From the NCBI RefSeq assembly GCF_011764425.1, contig NZ_BLPF01000004.1, positions 434,001 to 498,000 of the forward strand: DNA of 64,000 bases. Reading direction: 5' to 3'. The stretch is from Phytohabitans houttuyneae. GTDB taxonomy: Bacteria > Actinomycetota > Actinomycetes > Mycobacteriales > Micromonosporaceae. A program made the translations under genes and the position numbers. Of this stretch, positions 15,640-26,082 are shown one piece after another; position 1 is the stretch's first letter; every line of letters begins with the position of its first letter. The notes beneath the pieces were generated by a model that was not told where the DNA came from, made no database searches, and was given only the letters and a program-made list of their open reading frames with translations.

Positions 15640-17024
15640 GTGCGCGCGCACGAAGCGGGGGCCTTGCACGGCGAGCTGGGCAGCACGGGGCCGGCGTGGC
15701 TGCGTACCCCCGAAGACGTCAATGTGATCCTGCCGCAGCTGTGGCCCACCAGCGTGGCGCGCGCCGCCGACGGCGCGCTCGCCATCGGTGGGGTCAGCGT
15801 GCGGGCGCTGGCGGAGGAGTTCGGGACGCCGGCGTACGTCCTCGACGAAAACGACATGCGTGCCCGCTGCCGCGACTTCGTGTCCGCGTTCGCCGGCTGC
15901 GACGTCTACTACGCGGGCAAGGCGTTCCTCTGCCGCGCGGTGGTGCGGATCATCGCCGAGGAGGGGCTGCACCTCGACGTGTGCACCGGCGGCGAGCTGG
16001 CCACCGCGCTGTCGGCCGGGATGCCGGCCGAGCGGATCGGCTTCCACGGCAACAACAAGTCGGTCTCCGAGCTGACCCGCGCGGTCGAGGCCGGGGTGGG
16101 GCGGATCATCGTCGACTCGCTGCACGAGATCGAGCGGCTGACGGAGATCGCCCGCTCGAGGGACGTGCGGCCGGCCGTGCTCCTGCGGGTGACGGTGGGT
16201 GTCGAGGCGCACACGCACGAGTTCATCGCGACGGCGCACGAGGACCAGAAGTTCGGCTTCTCGCTGGCGGGCGGCGCCGCTTTCGCCGCCGCCACGAAGA
16301 TCATCGACGAGGGCGTGCTCGACCTGCGCGGTTTGCACTCGCACATCGGCTCGCAGATCTTCGACACGAGCGGCTTCGAGGTCTCCGCCCGCCGCGTGCT
16401 GAGCCTGCAGGCGCAGATCCGGGACGCTCGCGGGGTCGAGCTGCCCGAGCTGGACCTGGGTGGCGGCTTCGGCATCGCGTACACGACGCAGGACGACCCG
16501 GCCGCCCCCTCCGACCTCGCCAAGCGCCTGGACAAGATCGTGGCCGACGAGTGCGAGGCGCTGCGGCTGGAGCTTCCCCGCCTGTCGATCGAGCCGGGGC
16601 GGGCGATCGTGGGCCCCGCCGTCTTCACGCTGTACGAGGTGGGCACCGTCAAGGACGTCGACGGCATCCGCACGTACGTGAGCGTCGACGGCGGCATGAG
16701 CGACAACATCCGGGCCGCGCTCTACGGCGCCACGTACTCGGCCACCGTCGCCTCCCGCGCCTCCGCCGCGCCGCCCATCCTCGCCCGGGTGGTGGGAAAA
16801 CATTGCGAGTCCGGTGACGTGGTCGTTAAGGATGAATTCCTGCCCGCCGACGTGCAGCCCGGAGATCTTCTCGCCGTGCCCGGCACGGGGCGTACTGCCG
16901 GAGCATGGCGAGCAACTACAACCACGTGCCGAGGCCTCCGGTGGTGGCGGTGCGTGACGGGCAAGCGCGCGTGATCGTCCGGCGGGAGACCGAGGACGAC
17001 CTGCTGGCATTGGATGTGGGATGA
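15640..17024 (+). CDS. lysA: Diaminopimelate decarboxylase (one frameshift near the 3' end)
   Basis: Last step of lysine synthesis: PLP-dependent decarboxylation of meso-diaminopimelate. Fold type III barrel with the PLP Lys in [23 protein letters not shown] and EPGR. At 16887-16890 the run GGGG should be GGGGG. With the extra base the protein ends in the normal motif around [11 protein letters not shown] and stops at 17022-17024, sharing ATGA with hom. As written, the frame stops at 16974 with an unrelated tail. Lysine and peptidoglycan supply make true loss unlikely, so I read this as a sequence error. Confidence 0.93.
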
Positions 17025-18313
17025 AGCCTGTACGGGTTGCGCTTTTGGGGTGCGGGACTGTCGGTTCCGAGGTGGTCCGGCTGCTGCACGAGCAGGCGGC
17101 CGACCTCACGGCCCGGATCGGCGCGCCGGTGGAGATCGCCGGCATCGCGGTGCGGCGGCTCGGCCGCGACCGCGGCGACCTGCCCGTCGACCCGGCGCTC
17201 TTCACGACCGACGCGCTCGGCCTGGTCAAGCGCGACGACGTCGACGTGGTGGTCGAGGTGGTCGGCGGCATCGAGCCGGCCCGCTCGTGGCTTGTCGAGG
17301 CGCTCAAGGCCGGCCGGAGCGTGGTGACCGCCAACAAGGCACTGCTCGCCGAAGACGGTGGCACGCTGCACGACGCGGCCACCGAGGGCGGCGCCGACCT
17401 CTACTACGAGGCGGCCGTGGCCGGTGCCATCCCGCTGCTGCGCCCGCTCCGCGAGTCGCTGCACGGCGACACGATCACCCGGGTCACCGGCATCGTCAAC
17501 GGCACCACCAACTACATTCTGTCCTCAATGGACTCCACCGGCGCGAGCTTCACCGAGGCGCTGGAGGAGGCGACCGCGCTCGGCTACGCGGAGGCCGACC
17601 CCACCGCCGACGTCGAGGGCTTCGACGCCGCAGCCAAGGCGGCGATCCTCGCGTCGCTCGCCTTCCACAGCCGCGTGGGCGCCGCCGACGTGCACCGCGA
17701 GGGCATCACCGAGGTGACCGCCGCCGACATGGCCAGCGCCAAGGCGATGGGCTGCACCATCAAGCTGCTGTGCATCGCGGCCCGCATCGACGACTCGGTC
17801 AGCGTGCGCGTGCACCCGGCCATGATCCCGAGGACCCACCCGCTGGCGAGCGTCGGCGACGCGTTCAACGCCGTCTTCGTCGAGGCCGCGGCCGCCGGCC
17901 AGCTGATGTTCTACGGCCGCGGCGCCGGCGGCGCGCCGACCGCGAGCGCGGTGCTCGGCGACCTCGTCGCGGTGAGCCGCAACAGGCTCGCCGGGGTCCG
18001 CGCCGCGAGCGAGTCCCGCTACGCCGACCTGCCGATCCGCCCGATGGGCGAGGCGGTCACCCGCTACCACATCAGCCTCGACGTCGCCGACCGCGCGGGC
18101 GTGCTGGCCGCCGTGGCGGGCGTGTTCGCCAAGCATGACGTCTCCATCGCCACCGTCCGCCAGTCCGGCCGCGGCGACGAGGCGGTGCTCGTGATCGTCA
18201 CCCACGCCGCGCCGGACGCCGCGCTGACGGCCACGGTCCGCGAGCTCCAGCAGCTCGACATCGTGCGCTCGATCGCGAGCATCCTCCGCGTCGAAGGCAT
18301 AGAAGCCACATAG
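17021..18313 (+). CDS. hom: Homoserine dehydrogenase
   Basis: A 430-residue enzyme reducing aspartate semialdehyde to homoserine with NAD(P)H, the branch point to threonine and methionine. It has an N-terminal Rossmann motif GCGTVGSEV, the catalytic region [11 protein letters not shown] with [16 protein letters not shown], and a C-terminal ACT domain (about 355-425, [21 protein letters not shown]) for feedback control by threonine. It overlaps lysA by ATGA. A copy of the 3'-end repeat follows 8 bases after the stop. Confidence 0.97.
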   Translation: MKPVRVALLGCGTVGSEVVRLLHEQAADLTARIGAPVEIAGIAVRRLGRDRGDLPVDPALFTTDALGLVKRDDVDVVVEVVGGIEPARSWLVEALKAGRSVVTANKALLAEDGGTLHDAATEGGADLYYEAAVAGAIPLLRPLRESLHGDTITRVTGIVNGTTNYILSSMDSTGASFTEALEEATALGYAEADPTADVEGFDAAAKAAILASLAFHSRVGAADVHREGITEVTAADMASAKAMGCTIKLLCIAARIDDSVSVRVHPAMIPRTHPLASVGDAFNAVFVEAAAAGQLMFYGRGAGGAPTASAVLGDLVAVSRNRLAGVRAASESRYADLPIRPMGEAVTRYHISLDVADRAGVLAAVAGVFAKHDVSIATVRQSGRGDEAVLVIVTHAAPDAALTATVRELQQLDIVRSIASILRVEGIEAT

Positions 18314-18321
18314 AAAACAGG

Positions 18322-18381
18322 GAGCTACCGCGACGTCCGCCGTGGACCGGACCGTTGCTCCCGCGGCCTCACCCTTCGCGG
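18322..18381 (+). repeat. 3'-end repeat, copy A (after hom)
   Basis: Begins GAGCTACCGCGACGTCC 8 bases after the hom stop and contains GGACCGGACCGTTGCTCC. It is one of five copies in the window, all just downstream of a stop codon and all in the same orientation to that gene. Confidence 0.8.
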
Positions 18382-18627
18382 TTGGTCGCGCTCTCGACCC
18401 GCTGCGCGAGCCACCCCAGCACGGCCGCGACCTGAGCCGCGCTTGTCCGCCGTTGGTCGCGGTCCCGACTTTGCGCGAGCCGCCGCGCAAGGCCTCATCG
18501 ATGCGCGCTGTTGGTTACGGCCTTGACTCACTGCGCGAACCAAACCCCCGCAGCCCGCGGCCGCGCGACCCGCCGCCGCCCAATGCGCGCTCGAACGGCG
18601 TGGGCGCATCCGTGCGCCCAGCTTGAG
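18381..18627. repeat. Intergenic region with three imperfect repeats and a shared hairpin
   Basis: In the 577-base gap between hom and thrC, GTTGGTCGCG-like units start near 18381, 18452 and 18508, each followed about 20 bases later by GCGCGA(G/A)CC. At 18601-18627 lies a hairpin sequence identical over 27 bases, in opposite orientation, to 55089-55115. I see no gene here. Confidence 0.6.
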
Positions 18628-18825
18628 ATGCGTTCCGCGCAGCCAACCCCGGCCGGCATTCCAAGCGGGCCTTGAGGGACCCGCGCGGTCAGCACGTGGC
18701 GGGACGAAAGCTGAGCGCCGACCGGTGGCCCGTCAAGGCCCGGTCAGGCGACGACCCGCGACGAGTGCCGGCCTCAGATCCGGGGGTGGCCCGCCCGCCG
18801 CGGTGGGTGACGGTTAGCGTGCCCG

Positions 18826-18885
18826 CCGCGGACGGTGAGGCTGCGGGAGCAACGGTCGTGACCACGACGGGCGTCGCGGTAGCTC
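18826..18885 (-). repeat. 3'-end repeat, copy B (after thrC)
   Basis: On the minus strand it begins GAGCTACCGCGACG 5 bases after the thrC stop. It is somewhat diverged in the middle (CGTGGTCACGACC in place of the GGTCCGGACC palindrome). Confidence 0.75.
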
Positions 18886-18890
18886 GAAAA

Positions 18891-19939
18891 TCAGGCCAGG
18901 TCCAAAGCGCGCGCGGCGGCGATCACGTCGAGCTGGATCGTCGTGGGCGACGGTGCCGTGGAGATCGCCCACTCCGGGTCCTTGAGGCCGTGGCCGGTCA
19001 CCGTGCAGACGACCGTCGAGCCGCGGGGACGCGGCCGGCCTCGGCCTCCTGCAGCAGGCCGGCGACGCTGGCCGCGCTCGCCAGCTCGACGAAGACGCCG
19101 ACCTCGCGGGCCAGCAGCCGGTACGCGGACAGGATCTGGCGGTCGGTCACCGCCGCGATCAGGCCGCCCGAGGCGTCGCGGGCGTCGACCGCCTTGGTCC
19201 AGCTCGCCGGGTTGCCGATGCGGATGGCGGTGGCGATCGTGGACGGCTCGGCGACCGCCTTGCCGGTCACGATCGGGGCGGCGCCGGAGGCCTGGAAGCC
19301 GTACATCTTCGGGGCGCGCGTGGCGTTGCCGCCGTCGAGGTCCTCCTGGTAACCGAGCCAGTACGCGGTGATGTTGCCCGCGTTGCCGACCGGCAGGCAG
19401 TGGATGTCCGGCGCGTCGCCGAGCGCCTCCACGATCTCGAAGGCGGCCGTCTTCTGGCCGTGGATGCGGTCGATGTTGACCGAGTTGACCAGGGCGACCG
19501 GGTAGTCGAGGGAGAGCTTCGAGGCGAGCGACAGGCAGTCGTCGAAGTTGCCGCTCACCTGCAGCAGGCGCGCGCCGTGCACCAGCGCCTGGGCCAGCTT
19601 GCCGAGCGCGATCTTGCCCTGTGGCACGAGGACGGCGCAGGTGAGGCCGGCGCGGGCCGCGTACGCCGCGGCGGAGGCCGACGTGTTGCCCGTCGAGGCG
19701 CAGATGATCGCCTTCGACCCGCTCTCCACCGCCTTGGAGACCGCCAGCGTCATGCCCCGGTCCTTGAACGAGCCGGTCGGGTTGGCCCCCTCCACCTTCA
19801 GGTAGACGTCACAGCCCAGGCGGCTGGACAGCACGGGAGCGGGCACGAGCGGCGTGTTTCCCTCGTACAGCGTGACGACCGGGGTGGCCTCGGTGACCGG
19901 AAGGCGGTCCCGGTACTGCTCTATAAGACCCCGCCACAT
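18891..19939 (-). CDS. thrC: Threonine synthase (one frameshift near the 3' end)
   Basis: Converts O-phosphohomoserine to threonine with PLP. It starts [15 protein letters not shown] and has the PLP Lys in [11 protein letters not shown], the phosphate-binding loop STGNTSAS and the distal [13 protein letters not shown]. At 19025-19028 a GGGG run (CCCC on the coding strand) needs one more base. The protein then ends normally ([12 protein letters not shown]...) and stops at 18891-18893, next to repeat copy B. The longer upstream start at 20020 is rejected because the family starts at MWRG. It is transcribed apart from hom and thrB. Confidence 0.93.
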
Positions 19940-20161
19940 GGCGTTTCTCCTGTCTCGCGTCGCAGGTCCAGGATGCCCCACTCTCCCGTGGCCGGGTGTT
20001 CCCCACCTGGCCATAACCACCTGACGAGACAGACCATCGAGTGAAAAGCGAGACGGACGGTGCAGGTGAGGCCGGATGTCCTACACCGCACCAGAGTGAC
20101 TCCCGCTAAGGTGAGCGCCGCATCCCTCGTGCGTTCCCACCCCTTTGGAGTGAGCTCCGAC

Positions 20162-23100
20162 ATGTCGTTGTTCGCCAGACTCAGCCTTGCCAACCGCGGT
20201 CTGGTCGCGCTCGTCGCGGTGGTCATCGCCGCGTTCGGAGCGTTTGCCATCCCCTCGCTGAAGCAGCAGCTGCTGCCTTCGCTCGAGTTTCCCGCGGCGT
20301 TCGTCGTGGTGCCCTACCCGGGAGCCGCGCCGGAGATCGTCGAGCAGCGCGTGACCGAGCCGATCGAAAACGGCGTGCAGGGCATCGCCGGGCTGAGCAA
20401 GGTGACGTCGACGTCGCGGGAGGGTTCGGCGAGCATCCAGGTCGAGTTCGACTTCGGCACCGACCTCGACGACGCGGTCAACAAGCTGCAGACCGCGCTC
20501 AACCGCGTCGGTCCGCAGCTGCCCGACGGGGTGGAGCCGCAGGTCTTCGCGGGGAGCACCGACGACCTGCCGGCGATCGTGCTGTTCGCGTCGAACAGCG
20601 GTGGGGGTGACCAGAAGGACCTCGCCGACCGGCTGGAGCGCACGGTCGTGCCCGATCTCGAGGGGATCGACGGGGTCCGCACGGTCGACATCGAGGGTGC
20701 CCGCGACCCGGTCGTGACCGTCACGCCGGACCCGGCGAAGATGGCGGCCGCGCGCATCGACATCCGCGCGATCAGCGCGGCGCTGCAGGCGAACGGCGTG
20801 GCGATCCCCGCGGGCGGGCTCACGGCCGACGACAAGACGCGCACGATCCAGGTGGGTACCCCCATCGCGACCATCGATCAGCTGCGCGAGCTGTGGCTGG
20901 CCCCGGGTCCGGGTGCGAGCCCGGTGCAGCTTGGCGCGGTGGCGACGGTGGAGCCGGGTCTCGCACCGCCGACCGGCTTCACCCGCACCAACGGGGAGGA
21001 CAGCCTCGGCATCGCGGTGACCGCCGCGCCGGACGGCAACGCGGTGGAGATCTCGCGCGAGATCCGCGACCGGCTCACGGAGCTGAGCGAGAGCAGCGGC
21101 GCGACGCTGACCGTGATCTTCGACCAGGCGCCGTTCGTGGAGAAGTCGATCGACAGCCTCACCACCGAGGGCCTGCTCGGCCTGCTGATGGCCGTGCTCG
21201 TGATCCTCGTCTTCCTGCTGTCAGTGCGCTCGACGCTGGTCACCGCCGTGTCCATCCCACTGTCGGTGCTCGTCGCGCTGATCGCGCTGTGGGTCGGCGA
21301 CTACTCGCTCAACCTGCTCACGCTCGGCGCCCTCACGATCGCGGTGGGCCGGGTCGTCGACGACTCGATCGTCGTGCTGGAAAACATCAAACGACATCTG
21401 GGGTACGGGGAGGACAAGCACCGCGCGATCGTCGACGGCGTCAAGGAGGTGGCCGGCGCGGTCACCGCGTCGACGCTCACCACTGTCGCGGTGTTCGCAC
21501 CGATCGCGCTTGTCGGCGGGTTCGTGGGGCAGCTCTTCGCGCCGTTCGCGATCACGGTGACCGTGGCGCTGCTCGCGTCGCTGCTCGTCTCGCTGACCGT
21601 CATCCCGGTCCTGGCGTACTGGTTCCTCCACCCGGCCACCGGCGCCGGCGACGAGGCGTCCGTGCGGCGGGCCGCCGAGGAGAAGGAGCGGCACAGCTTC
21701 CTCCAGCTGGCGTACCTGCCGGTGATCGGCTTCGCCACCCGCCGGCGGTGGGCCACGGTCGGGATCGGGCTGGCGGTGCTGCTCGGCACGTTCGGGCTCT
21801 CCACCCAGCTCAAGACCAACTTCCTGGACGACTCGGGCCAGGACACGTTCGTGATCAGCCAGGAGCTCCCGCCCGGCACGAGCATGGACGCCACCGACGC
21901 GGCCGCGCGGCGGGTCGAGGGGGTGCTCGCCGGGCGCGACGACATCGAGTCGTACCAGGTGACCGCCGGCGGTGGCGGCGCGCCGTGGGACGGCGGCGGG
22001 GTCACCGCGGCCAGCTTCTCGGTCACCGTCAAGGACGGCGCCGACGCCGGCGACGTGCAAGACGGCGTGCGCAAGCAGCTCGACGACCTCAACGACGCAG
22101 GCGAGATCACGGTCGGCGGTGGCGGCGGCGGGCCGGGCGGCGGCTCGGCCGACGAGCTCGAGGTGATCGTCCAGGCCGCCGACCCCGACACGCTCGCCCG
22201 CGCCACCGACCAGGTGCGCCAGGCGATGAGCGAGACGCCCGACGTCGACCAGGTGAGCACAAGCCTGTCCGCCGACGTGCCGCGCCTCGACATCGTGGTC
22301 GACCGGGCCACCGCCACCCGCGTGGGCCTCACCGAGCAGGCGATCGGCCAGATCGTCGCGCAGATCATGCGCGGCGTGCCGGTGGGTCAGGTCGCGCTCG
22401 ACGGCGTGCAGCAGAACGTCGTCGTCAACACCGCCAACCCGCCGACCACGGTGGAGGCGCTGCGGGCGTACCGGATCGGCACGTTCCGCCTCGACGACGT
22501 CGCTGACATCACCGAGGTCTCCGGCCCGGTCGAGATCACCCGCATCGACGGGGAGCGCAGCGCGACCGTGACGGGCACCGCCACCGGCTCCAACGTGGGC
22601 GCCGTCTCCGCCGCGCTGACCGAGCGCCTCGATGGGCTCGACCTGCCGGCGGGCGCCATGTACCAGATCGGGGGCGTCAGCGCCGACCAGGCGGAGGCCT
22701 TCGCCGACCTGGGGCTCGCCGTGCTCGCCGCCATCGCGATCGTCTTCCTGATCATGGTGGCGACGTTCCGCAGCCTCATCCAGCCGGTGATCCTGCTGGT
22801 GTCGATCCCGTTCGCGGCGACCGGCGCGATCACGCTGCTGCTCGTCACCGGCACCCCGCTCGGCGTGCCGGCCCTCATCGGCATCCTCATGCTTGTCGGC
22901 ATCGTGGTCACCAACGCGATCGTGCTGATGGACCTCATCAACCAGTACCGGCAGCAGGGCATGCCGGTGCTGGAGGCGGTCGTCGAGGGCGGCCGGCGCC
23001 GGCTGCGGCCGATCCTGATGACCGCGATCGCCACGATCTTCGCGCTGCTGCCGATGGCGCTGGGGCTGACCGGCGAGGGTGGCTTCATCTCGCAGCCGCT

Positions 23101-23380
23101 CGCGATCGTGGTGGTCGGCGGCCTGATCAGCTCCACGCTGCTGACACTGGTGCTCGTGCCGACGCTCTACACGATGGTCGAGAGCTTCAAGGAGCGGTTC
23201 CGCCGGGGAGGCGGCGGGCCCGAGCCCGCGTTCGCCGCGCCGGCACCGCGCTCGCCGAACGGCAACGGTCACGAGCCGCTCGTCGCGCCGCCGCCGTCGA
23301 AGCCCTCGGCCGCATTGATCGAGGGCACTGACCAGTTCGAGGTGCTGCGCCTGCCAAAGATCAAGAAACCGGGACAGTGA
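20162..23380 (+). CDS. RND-superfamily efflux permease (AcrB/SwrC-like)
   Basis: A 1072-residue proton-driven exporter in the cytoplasmic membrane. It has the two-fold RND layout: TM1 near residue 13-33, a first large external loop, TM2-6 at about 335-530 with the hallmark VGRVVDDSIVVLENI in TM4 (proton-relay Asp pair), then TM7, a second external loop holding two Gly-rich stretches, and TM8-12 at about 850-1020. Gram-positive relatives are single-gene exporters (SwrC-like), and no adaptor or outer-membrane gene is nearby. The ATG at 20162 fits the family start (MSLFARLSLANRGLVAL). The MFS gene follows 16 bases on. The substrate is unknown. Confidence 0.92.
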   Translation: MSLFARLSLANRGLVALVAVVIAAFGAFAIPSLKQQLLPSLEFPAAFVVVPYPGAAPEIVEQRVTEPIENGVQGIAGLSKVTSTSREGSASIQVEFDFGTDLDDAVNKLQTALNRVGPQLPDGVEPQVFAGSTDDLPAIVLFASNSGGGDQKDLADRLERTVVPDLEGIDGVRTVDIEGARDPVVTVTPDPAKMAAARIDIRAISAALQANGVAIPAGGLTADDKTRTIQVGTPIATIDQLRELWLAPGPGASPVQLGAVATVEPGLAPPTGFTRTNGEDSLGIAVTAAPDGNAVEISREIRDRLTELSESSGATLTVIFDQAPFVEKSIDSLTTEGLLGLLMAVLVILVFLLSVRSTLVTAVSIPLSVLVALIALWVGDYSLNLLTLGALTIAVGRVVDDSIVVLENIKRHLGYGEDKHRAIVDGVKEVAGAVTASTLTTVAVFAPIALVGGFVGQLFAPFAITVTVALLASLLVSLTVIPVLAYWFLHPATGAGDEASVRRAAEEKERHSFLQLAYLPVIGFATRRRWATVGIGLAVLLGTFGLSTQLKTNFLDDSGQDTFVISQELPPGTSMDATDAAARRVEGVLAGRDDIESYQVTAGGGGAPWDGGGVTAASFSVTVKDGADAGDVQDGVRKQLDDLNDAGEITVGGGGGGPGGGSADELEVIVQAADPDTLARATDQVRQAMSETPDVDQVSTSLSADVPRLDIVVDRATATRVGLTEQAIGQIVAQIMRGVPVGQVALDGVQQNVVVNTANPPTTVEALRAYRIGTFRLDDVADITEVSGPVEITRIDGERSATVTGTATGSNVGAVSAALTERLDGLDLPAGAMYQIGGVSADQAEAFADLGLAVLAAIAIVFLIMVATFRSLIQPVILLVSIPFAATGAITLLLVTGTPLGVPALIGILMLVGIVVTNAIVLMDLINQYRQQGMPVLEAVVEGGRRRLRPILMTAIATIFALLPMALGLTGEGGFISQPLAIVVVGGLISSTLLTLVLVPTLYTMVESFKERFRRGGGGPEPAFAAPAPRSPNGNGHEPLVAPPPSKPSAALIEGTDQFEVLRLPKIKKPGQ

Positions 23381-23396
23381 CGTAACGTCTTGGTAC

Positions 23397-24626
23397 GTGG
23401 CGTCTCCCCTCTCAGTCCTTACGAAGAACCGCGACTTCCGCAACCTGTTCGTCGCTGAGCTGGTCGTCTTCGGCGCGGACTGGTTCGTCATGGTGCCGCT
23501 GCTGGTCCTCCTGCCGGAGCTGACCGGCAGCGGCATCTGGGGCGGGTTGGTGCTGGCCGTCGACACCGGGCTTGTCGCGCTGCTGCTGCCGGTCACCGGC
23601 ACGGTCGCCGACCGCGTCGACCGCAAGAAGCTGCTCGTGATCTCGAACATCGCCGCGCTCCTCGCGGTGATGCTCCTGCAGACCGTGCGCGGCGCGAACG
23701 CCGCCTGGCTCGCGCTCATCGCGATCGGGGCGCTCGCGGTGGCGAAGGCGTTCTACTCGCCGGCCGCGCAGGCCGCCCTCCCCAACGTCGTCGACCCGCA
23801 GGACCTCGCCGCCGCCAACGCGGTCGCCGGCTCCTCGTGGGGCACGATGGCGGTCGTCGGCGCTTCGCTGGGTGGCGTGCTGAGCGCGGCCTTCAGCCCG
23901 TACACCTGCTTCTGGGTCGCCTCCGCCGCCCTCGCCGTCGCGGCGGGCCTCGAGTGGCGGATCCGCCGCCCCCTCCAGGCGCCGCGGGAGAGCGAGGGGG
24001 ACCGGCCGCGCACGTGGACCGCGATCCGCGAGTCGCTCGCCTACATCGGGCACCGGCCGCGCGTGCTCGCGCTCGTCACGGTCAAGTCGGCGGTCGGCCT
24101 CGGCAACGGGGTGCTCACCGTCTTCCCGCTGCTCGCCGGCCGCTTCGGCGCGGGCGCGATCGGGGCGGGGCTGCTCTTCGGCGTACGCGGCGCGGGCGCT
24201 CTCGTCGGCCCGCTCGCCATGCGCAAGGTCCTCGGCCACCGCTCGTGGCTGCTGCCCGGGCTGGCGATCTCGATGTCCGCGTACGGCCTCGCGTACCTGG
24301 GCGTCGCCGTCGCGCCGTGGTTTCCGCTCGTGCTGGCGCTGGTCTTCGCGGCGCACTTCGCCGGCGGTACCAACTGGATCCTGTCGAACTTCGCGCTGCA
24401 GAGCGAGGTACCGGACCGGCTGCGCGGCAGGGTGTTCGCCGCCGACCTCATGCTGGCCACGCTCTCCATCTCGGTCAGCCAGCTCGCCGTGGCCGCGCTC
24501 GTCGACCACGTCGACGGGCGGGTGCTGATCGCGGGTTGCGCCATGGTGACGCTCGTGTACGCCATCGGCTGGCGCATCGCCACGCGGGGGCTGGGGGCGC
24601 CGGCTGTGGCGGAGGAGGCTTCCTGA
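23397..24626 (+). CDS. MFS transporter (EntS/MFS_3-like)
   Basis: A 409-residue protein with 12 predicted membrane segments. The loop 2-3 motif is VADRVDRKKLLVISN, and the protein starts LTKNRDFRNLFVAELVVFGADWF, as in EntS-like exporters. It probably exports a hydrophobic or siderophore-like compound, but the substrate cannot be read from sequence. GTG start 16 bases after the RND gene, so co-transcription is likely. Confidence 0.88.
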   Translation: MASPLSVLTKNRDFRNLFVAELVVFGADWFVMVPLLVLLPELTGSGIWGGLVLAVDTGLVALLLPVTGTVADRVDRKKLLVISNIAALLAVMLLQTVRGANAAWLALIAIGALAVAKAFYSPAAQAALPNVVDPQDLAAANAVAGSSWGTMAVVGASLGGVLSAAFSPYTCFWVASAALAVAAGLEWRIRRPLQAPRESEGDRPRTWTAIRESLAYIGHRPRVLALVTVKSAVGLGNGVLTVFPLLAGRFGAGAIGAGLLFGVRGAGALVGPLAMRKVLGHRSWLLPGLAISMSAYGLAYLGVAVAPWFPLVLALVFAAHFAGGTNWILSNFALQSEVPDRLRGRVFAADLMLATLSISVSQLAVAALVDHVDGRVLIAGCAMVTLVYAIGWRIATRGLGAPAVAEEAS

Positions 24627-24636
24627 CGCTATCGTG

Positions 24637-24646
24637 GTGATATCAC
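24637..24646. promoter_or_regulatory. GTGATATCAC palindrome upstream of the SPFH gene
   Basis: A perfect 10-base palindrome 28 bases before the ATG at 24675. CTATCG flanks it on both sides (24629-24634 and 24651-24656), so the site is compound. It is a candidate operator for the RHH protein encoded at the end of the same operon. Confidence 0.45.
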
Positions 24647-24674
24647 TTTGCTATCGAGGTTGTCGGGAGTCGTC

Positions 24675-25547
24675 ATGGAGAGACCGGCTTTCCGGGTTTC
24701 CGGGTTCGTCGCCATCGCGGGACTGCTCGTGCTCGTCGCGATCGGCCTGGTGGTGATCTTCGCTTCGGTGGGCGGGTCCGAGGCCGCCGTCGCGGTGACC
24801 GTCACGACCGTCTCGACGACGCTCGCGCTGCTGGGGGTCGTGATCGGGTCCGGGTTTACGATCGTCAATCCCAATGACGCGCAGGTGGTGCAGTTCTTCG
24901 GCCGCTATGTGGGGACCATCCGGGTTGCCGGCTTTCACTGGACCTGGCCGCTGACCGCCAAGCGCCGCGTCACCCTGCGCGTGCGCAACTTCGAGACGGC
25001 GCGGCTCAAGGTCTCCGACGCCGACGGCAACCCGGTGGAGATCGCGGCCGTTGTCGTGTGGCGGGTGGTCGACTCGGCCAAGGCCGCGTTCGCCGTCGAC
25101 GACCACGTGGAGTACGTGGCGGTGCAGTCCGAGGCGGCCGTGCGGCACATGGCGACAAGCTATCCGTACGAGGCGCACGACAGCGGGCGGTCCAGCCTGC
25201 GCGACAGCTCGGTCGTGAGCGAGGAGCTGACCCAGGAGCTGCGCGAGCGGGTCGAGCTCGCCGGCGTCGAGGTGCTCGAGTCGCGCACGACCCACTTGGC
25301 GTATGCGCCGGAGATCGCCCAGGCGATGCTGGCCCGGCAGCAGGCGAGCGCGATCGTGAGCGCCCGCTTCAAAATCGTGGAGGGTGCGGTGGGCATGGTC
25401 TCCAACGCGCTGGACCGCCTCCGCGACGAGCACGTCGTCGAGCTGGACGAGGAGCGAAAGGCGCAGATGGTGGCCAACCTCCTCGTCGTGCTCTGCGGCG
25501 ACCGGGCCGCCCAGCCGGTCGTCAACACGGGCTCGTTGTACAGCTGA
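24675..25547 (+). CDS. SPFH/band 7 (prohibitin-like) membrane protein
   Basis: A 290-residue protein. Two N-terminal membrane segments (about 11-31 and 40-60) are followed by an SPFH domain: [20 protein letters not shown], then GFHWTWPL, then [20 protein letters not shown], and a helical Ala/Glu-rich end ([15 protein letters not shown]). The family organises membrane microdomains. In actinobacteria it is typically followed by a tiny RHH gene, as here at 25561. Earlier in-frame codons were not used because ATG at 24675 precedes the conserved start. Confidence 0.85.
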   Translation: MERPAFRVSGFVAIAGLLVLVAIGLVVIFASVGGSEAAVAVTVTTVSTTLALLGVVIGSGFTIVNPNDAQVVQFFGRYVGTIRVAGFHWTWPLTAKRRVTLRVRNFETARLKVSDADGNPVEIAAVVVWRVVDSAKAAFAVDDHVEYVAVQSEAAVRHMATSYPYEAHDSGRSSLRDSSVVSEELTQELRERVELAGVEVLESRTTHLAYAPEIAQAMLARQQASAIVSARFKIVEGAVGMVSNALDRLRDEHVVELDEERKAQMVANLLVVLCGDRAAQPVVNTGSLYS

Positions 25548-25560
25548 CCCGAGGAAGCTC

Positions 25561-25743
25561 ATGCCCGAGCGCAAAAAGCTCCTGCTCCGGCTCGATCCCG
25601 ACGTCTACGACGCCGTGGCCAAGTGGGCCGCCGACGACCTGCGGAGCGTCAACGCCCAGATCGAGTTCGCGCTCCGCCTGGCGCTGAAGTCCGCCGGTCG
25701 CTCGCCGCGCCGTTCGCCCGCCGAACCCGCCGACGACGACTAG
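25561..25743 (+). CDS. Arc-like ribbon-helix-helix protein
   Basis: A 60-residue protein: KLLLRLDPDVYDAVAKWA, then RSVNAQIEFALRLAL, the beta strand and two helices of an Arc/MetJ DNA-binding dimer, with an acidic tail. It follows the SPFH gene by 13 bases. The toxin partner expected of an antitoxin is absent, so autoregulation of the SPFH operon is the simpler reading. Confidence 0.8.
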   Translation: MPERKKLLLRLDPDVYDAVAKWAADDLRSVNAQIEFALRLALKSAGRSPRRSPAEPADDD

Positions 25744-25790
25744 GCGCGCACGTCGCGATGGCTCAGGTCCGCGGATCCCGTTCCGGACTT

Positions 25791-25831
25791 GGGCTACCGC
25801 GACGTCCGCCGTTCCGGACCGTTGCGCGGGG
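25791..25831 (+). repeat. 3'-end repeat, copy C (after the RHH gene), truncated
   Basis: GGCTACCGCGACGTCCGCC then TTCCGGACCGTTGC lies 47 bases after the stop, and the second half has diverged. The remaining gap to 26082 holds GTGGAGCGAAGCGGAGCG at 25843-25860, which recurs exactly at 39095-39112, and no gene. Confidence 0.65.
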
Positions 25832-26082
25832 CCCGGGGAAACGTGGAGCGAAGCGGAGCGTTTTGGGGTGCGTTCCCGCCGTCTCACGGTTCGTGGCGGG
25901 CAAGCCGAACCCGTCGGAGGTTTCGCACGTCTCAGAGGGCCTGGGTGTGCGGGCCGGGCGCGGGTACGTCCCGCGGAATGGGAAACGTGGGGGGCGGGCG
26001 GGCGGCGGCCGGCGAGGACGGCGCCGACATGAGCGCCAGCTGTCCACGGGGCCACCCGAGGAACGGAGATCAAGGCCCTACC

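Noticed and set aside
13885-17382. 1165-codon minus-strand frame antisense to argS, lysA and hom
   Set aside because: Composition shadow of three well-supported genes: repeated Ala/Arg/Val/His-rich sequence without any family motif.
21221-23719. 832-codon minus-strand frame antisense to the RND gene
   Set aside because: Asp/Arg/His-rich antisense shadow typical of high-GC coding DNA, with no domain.
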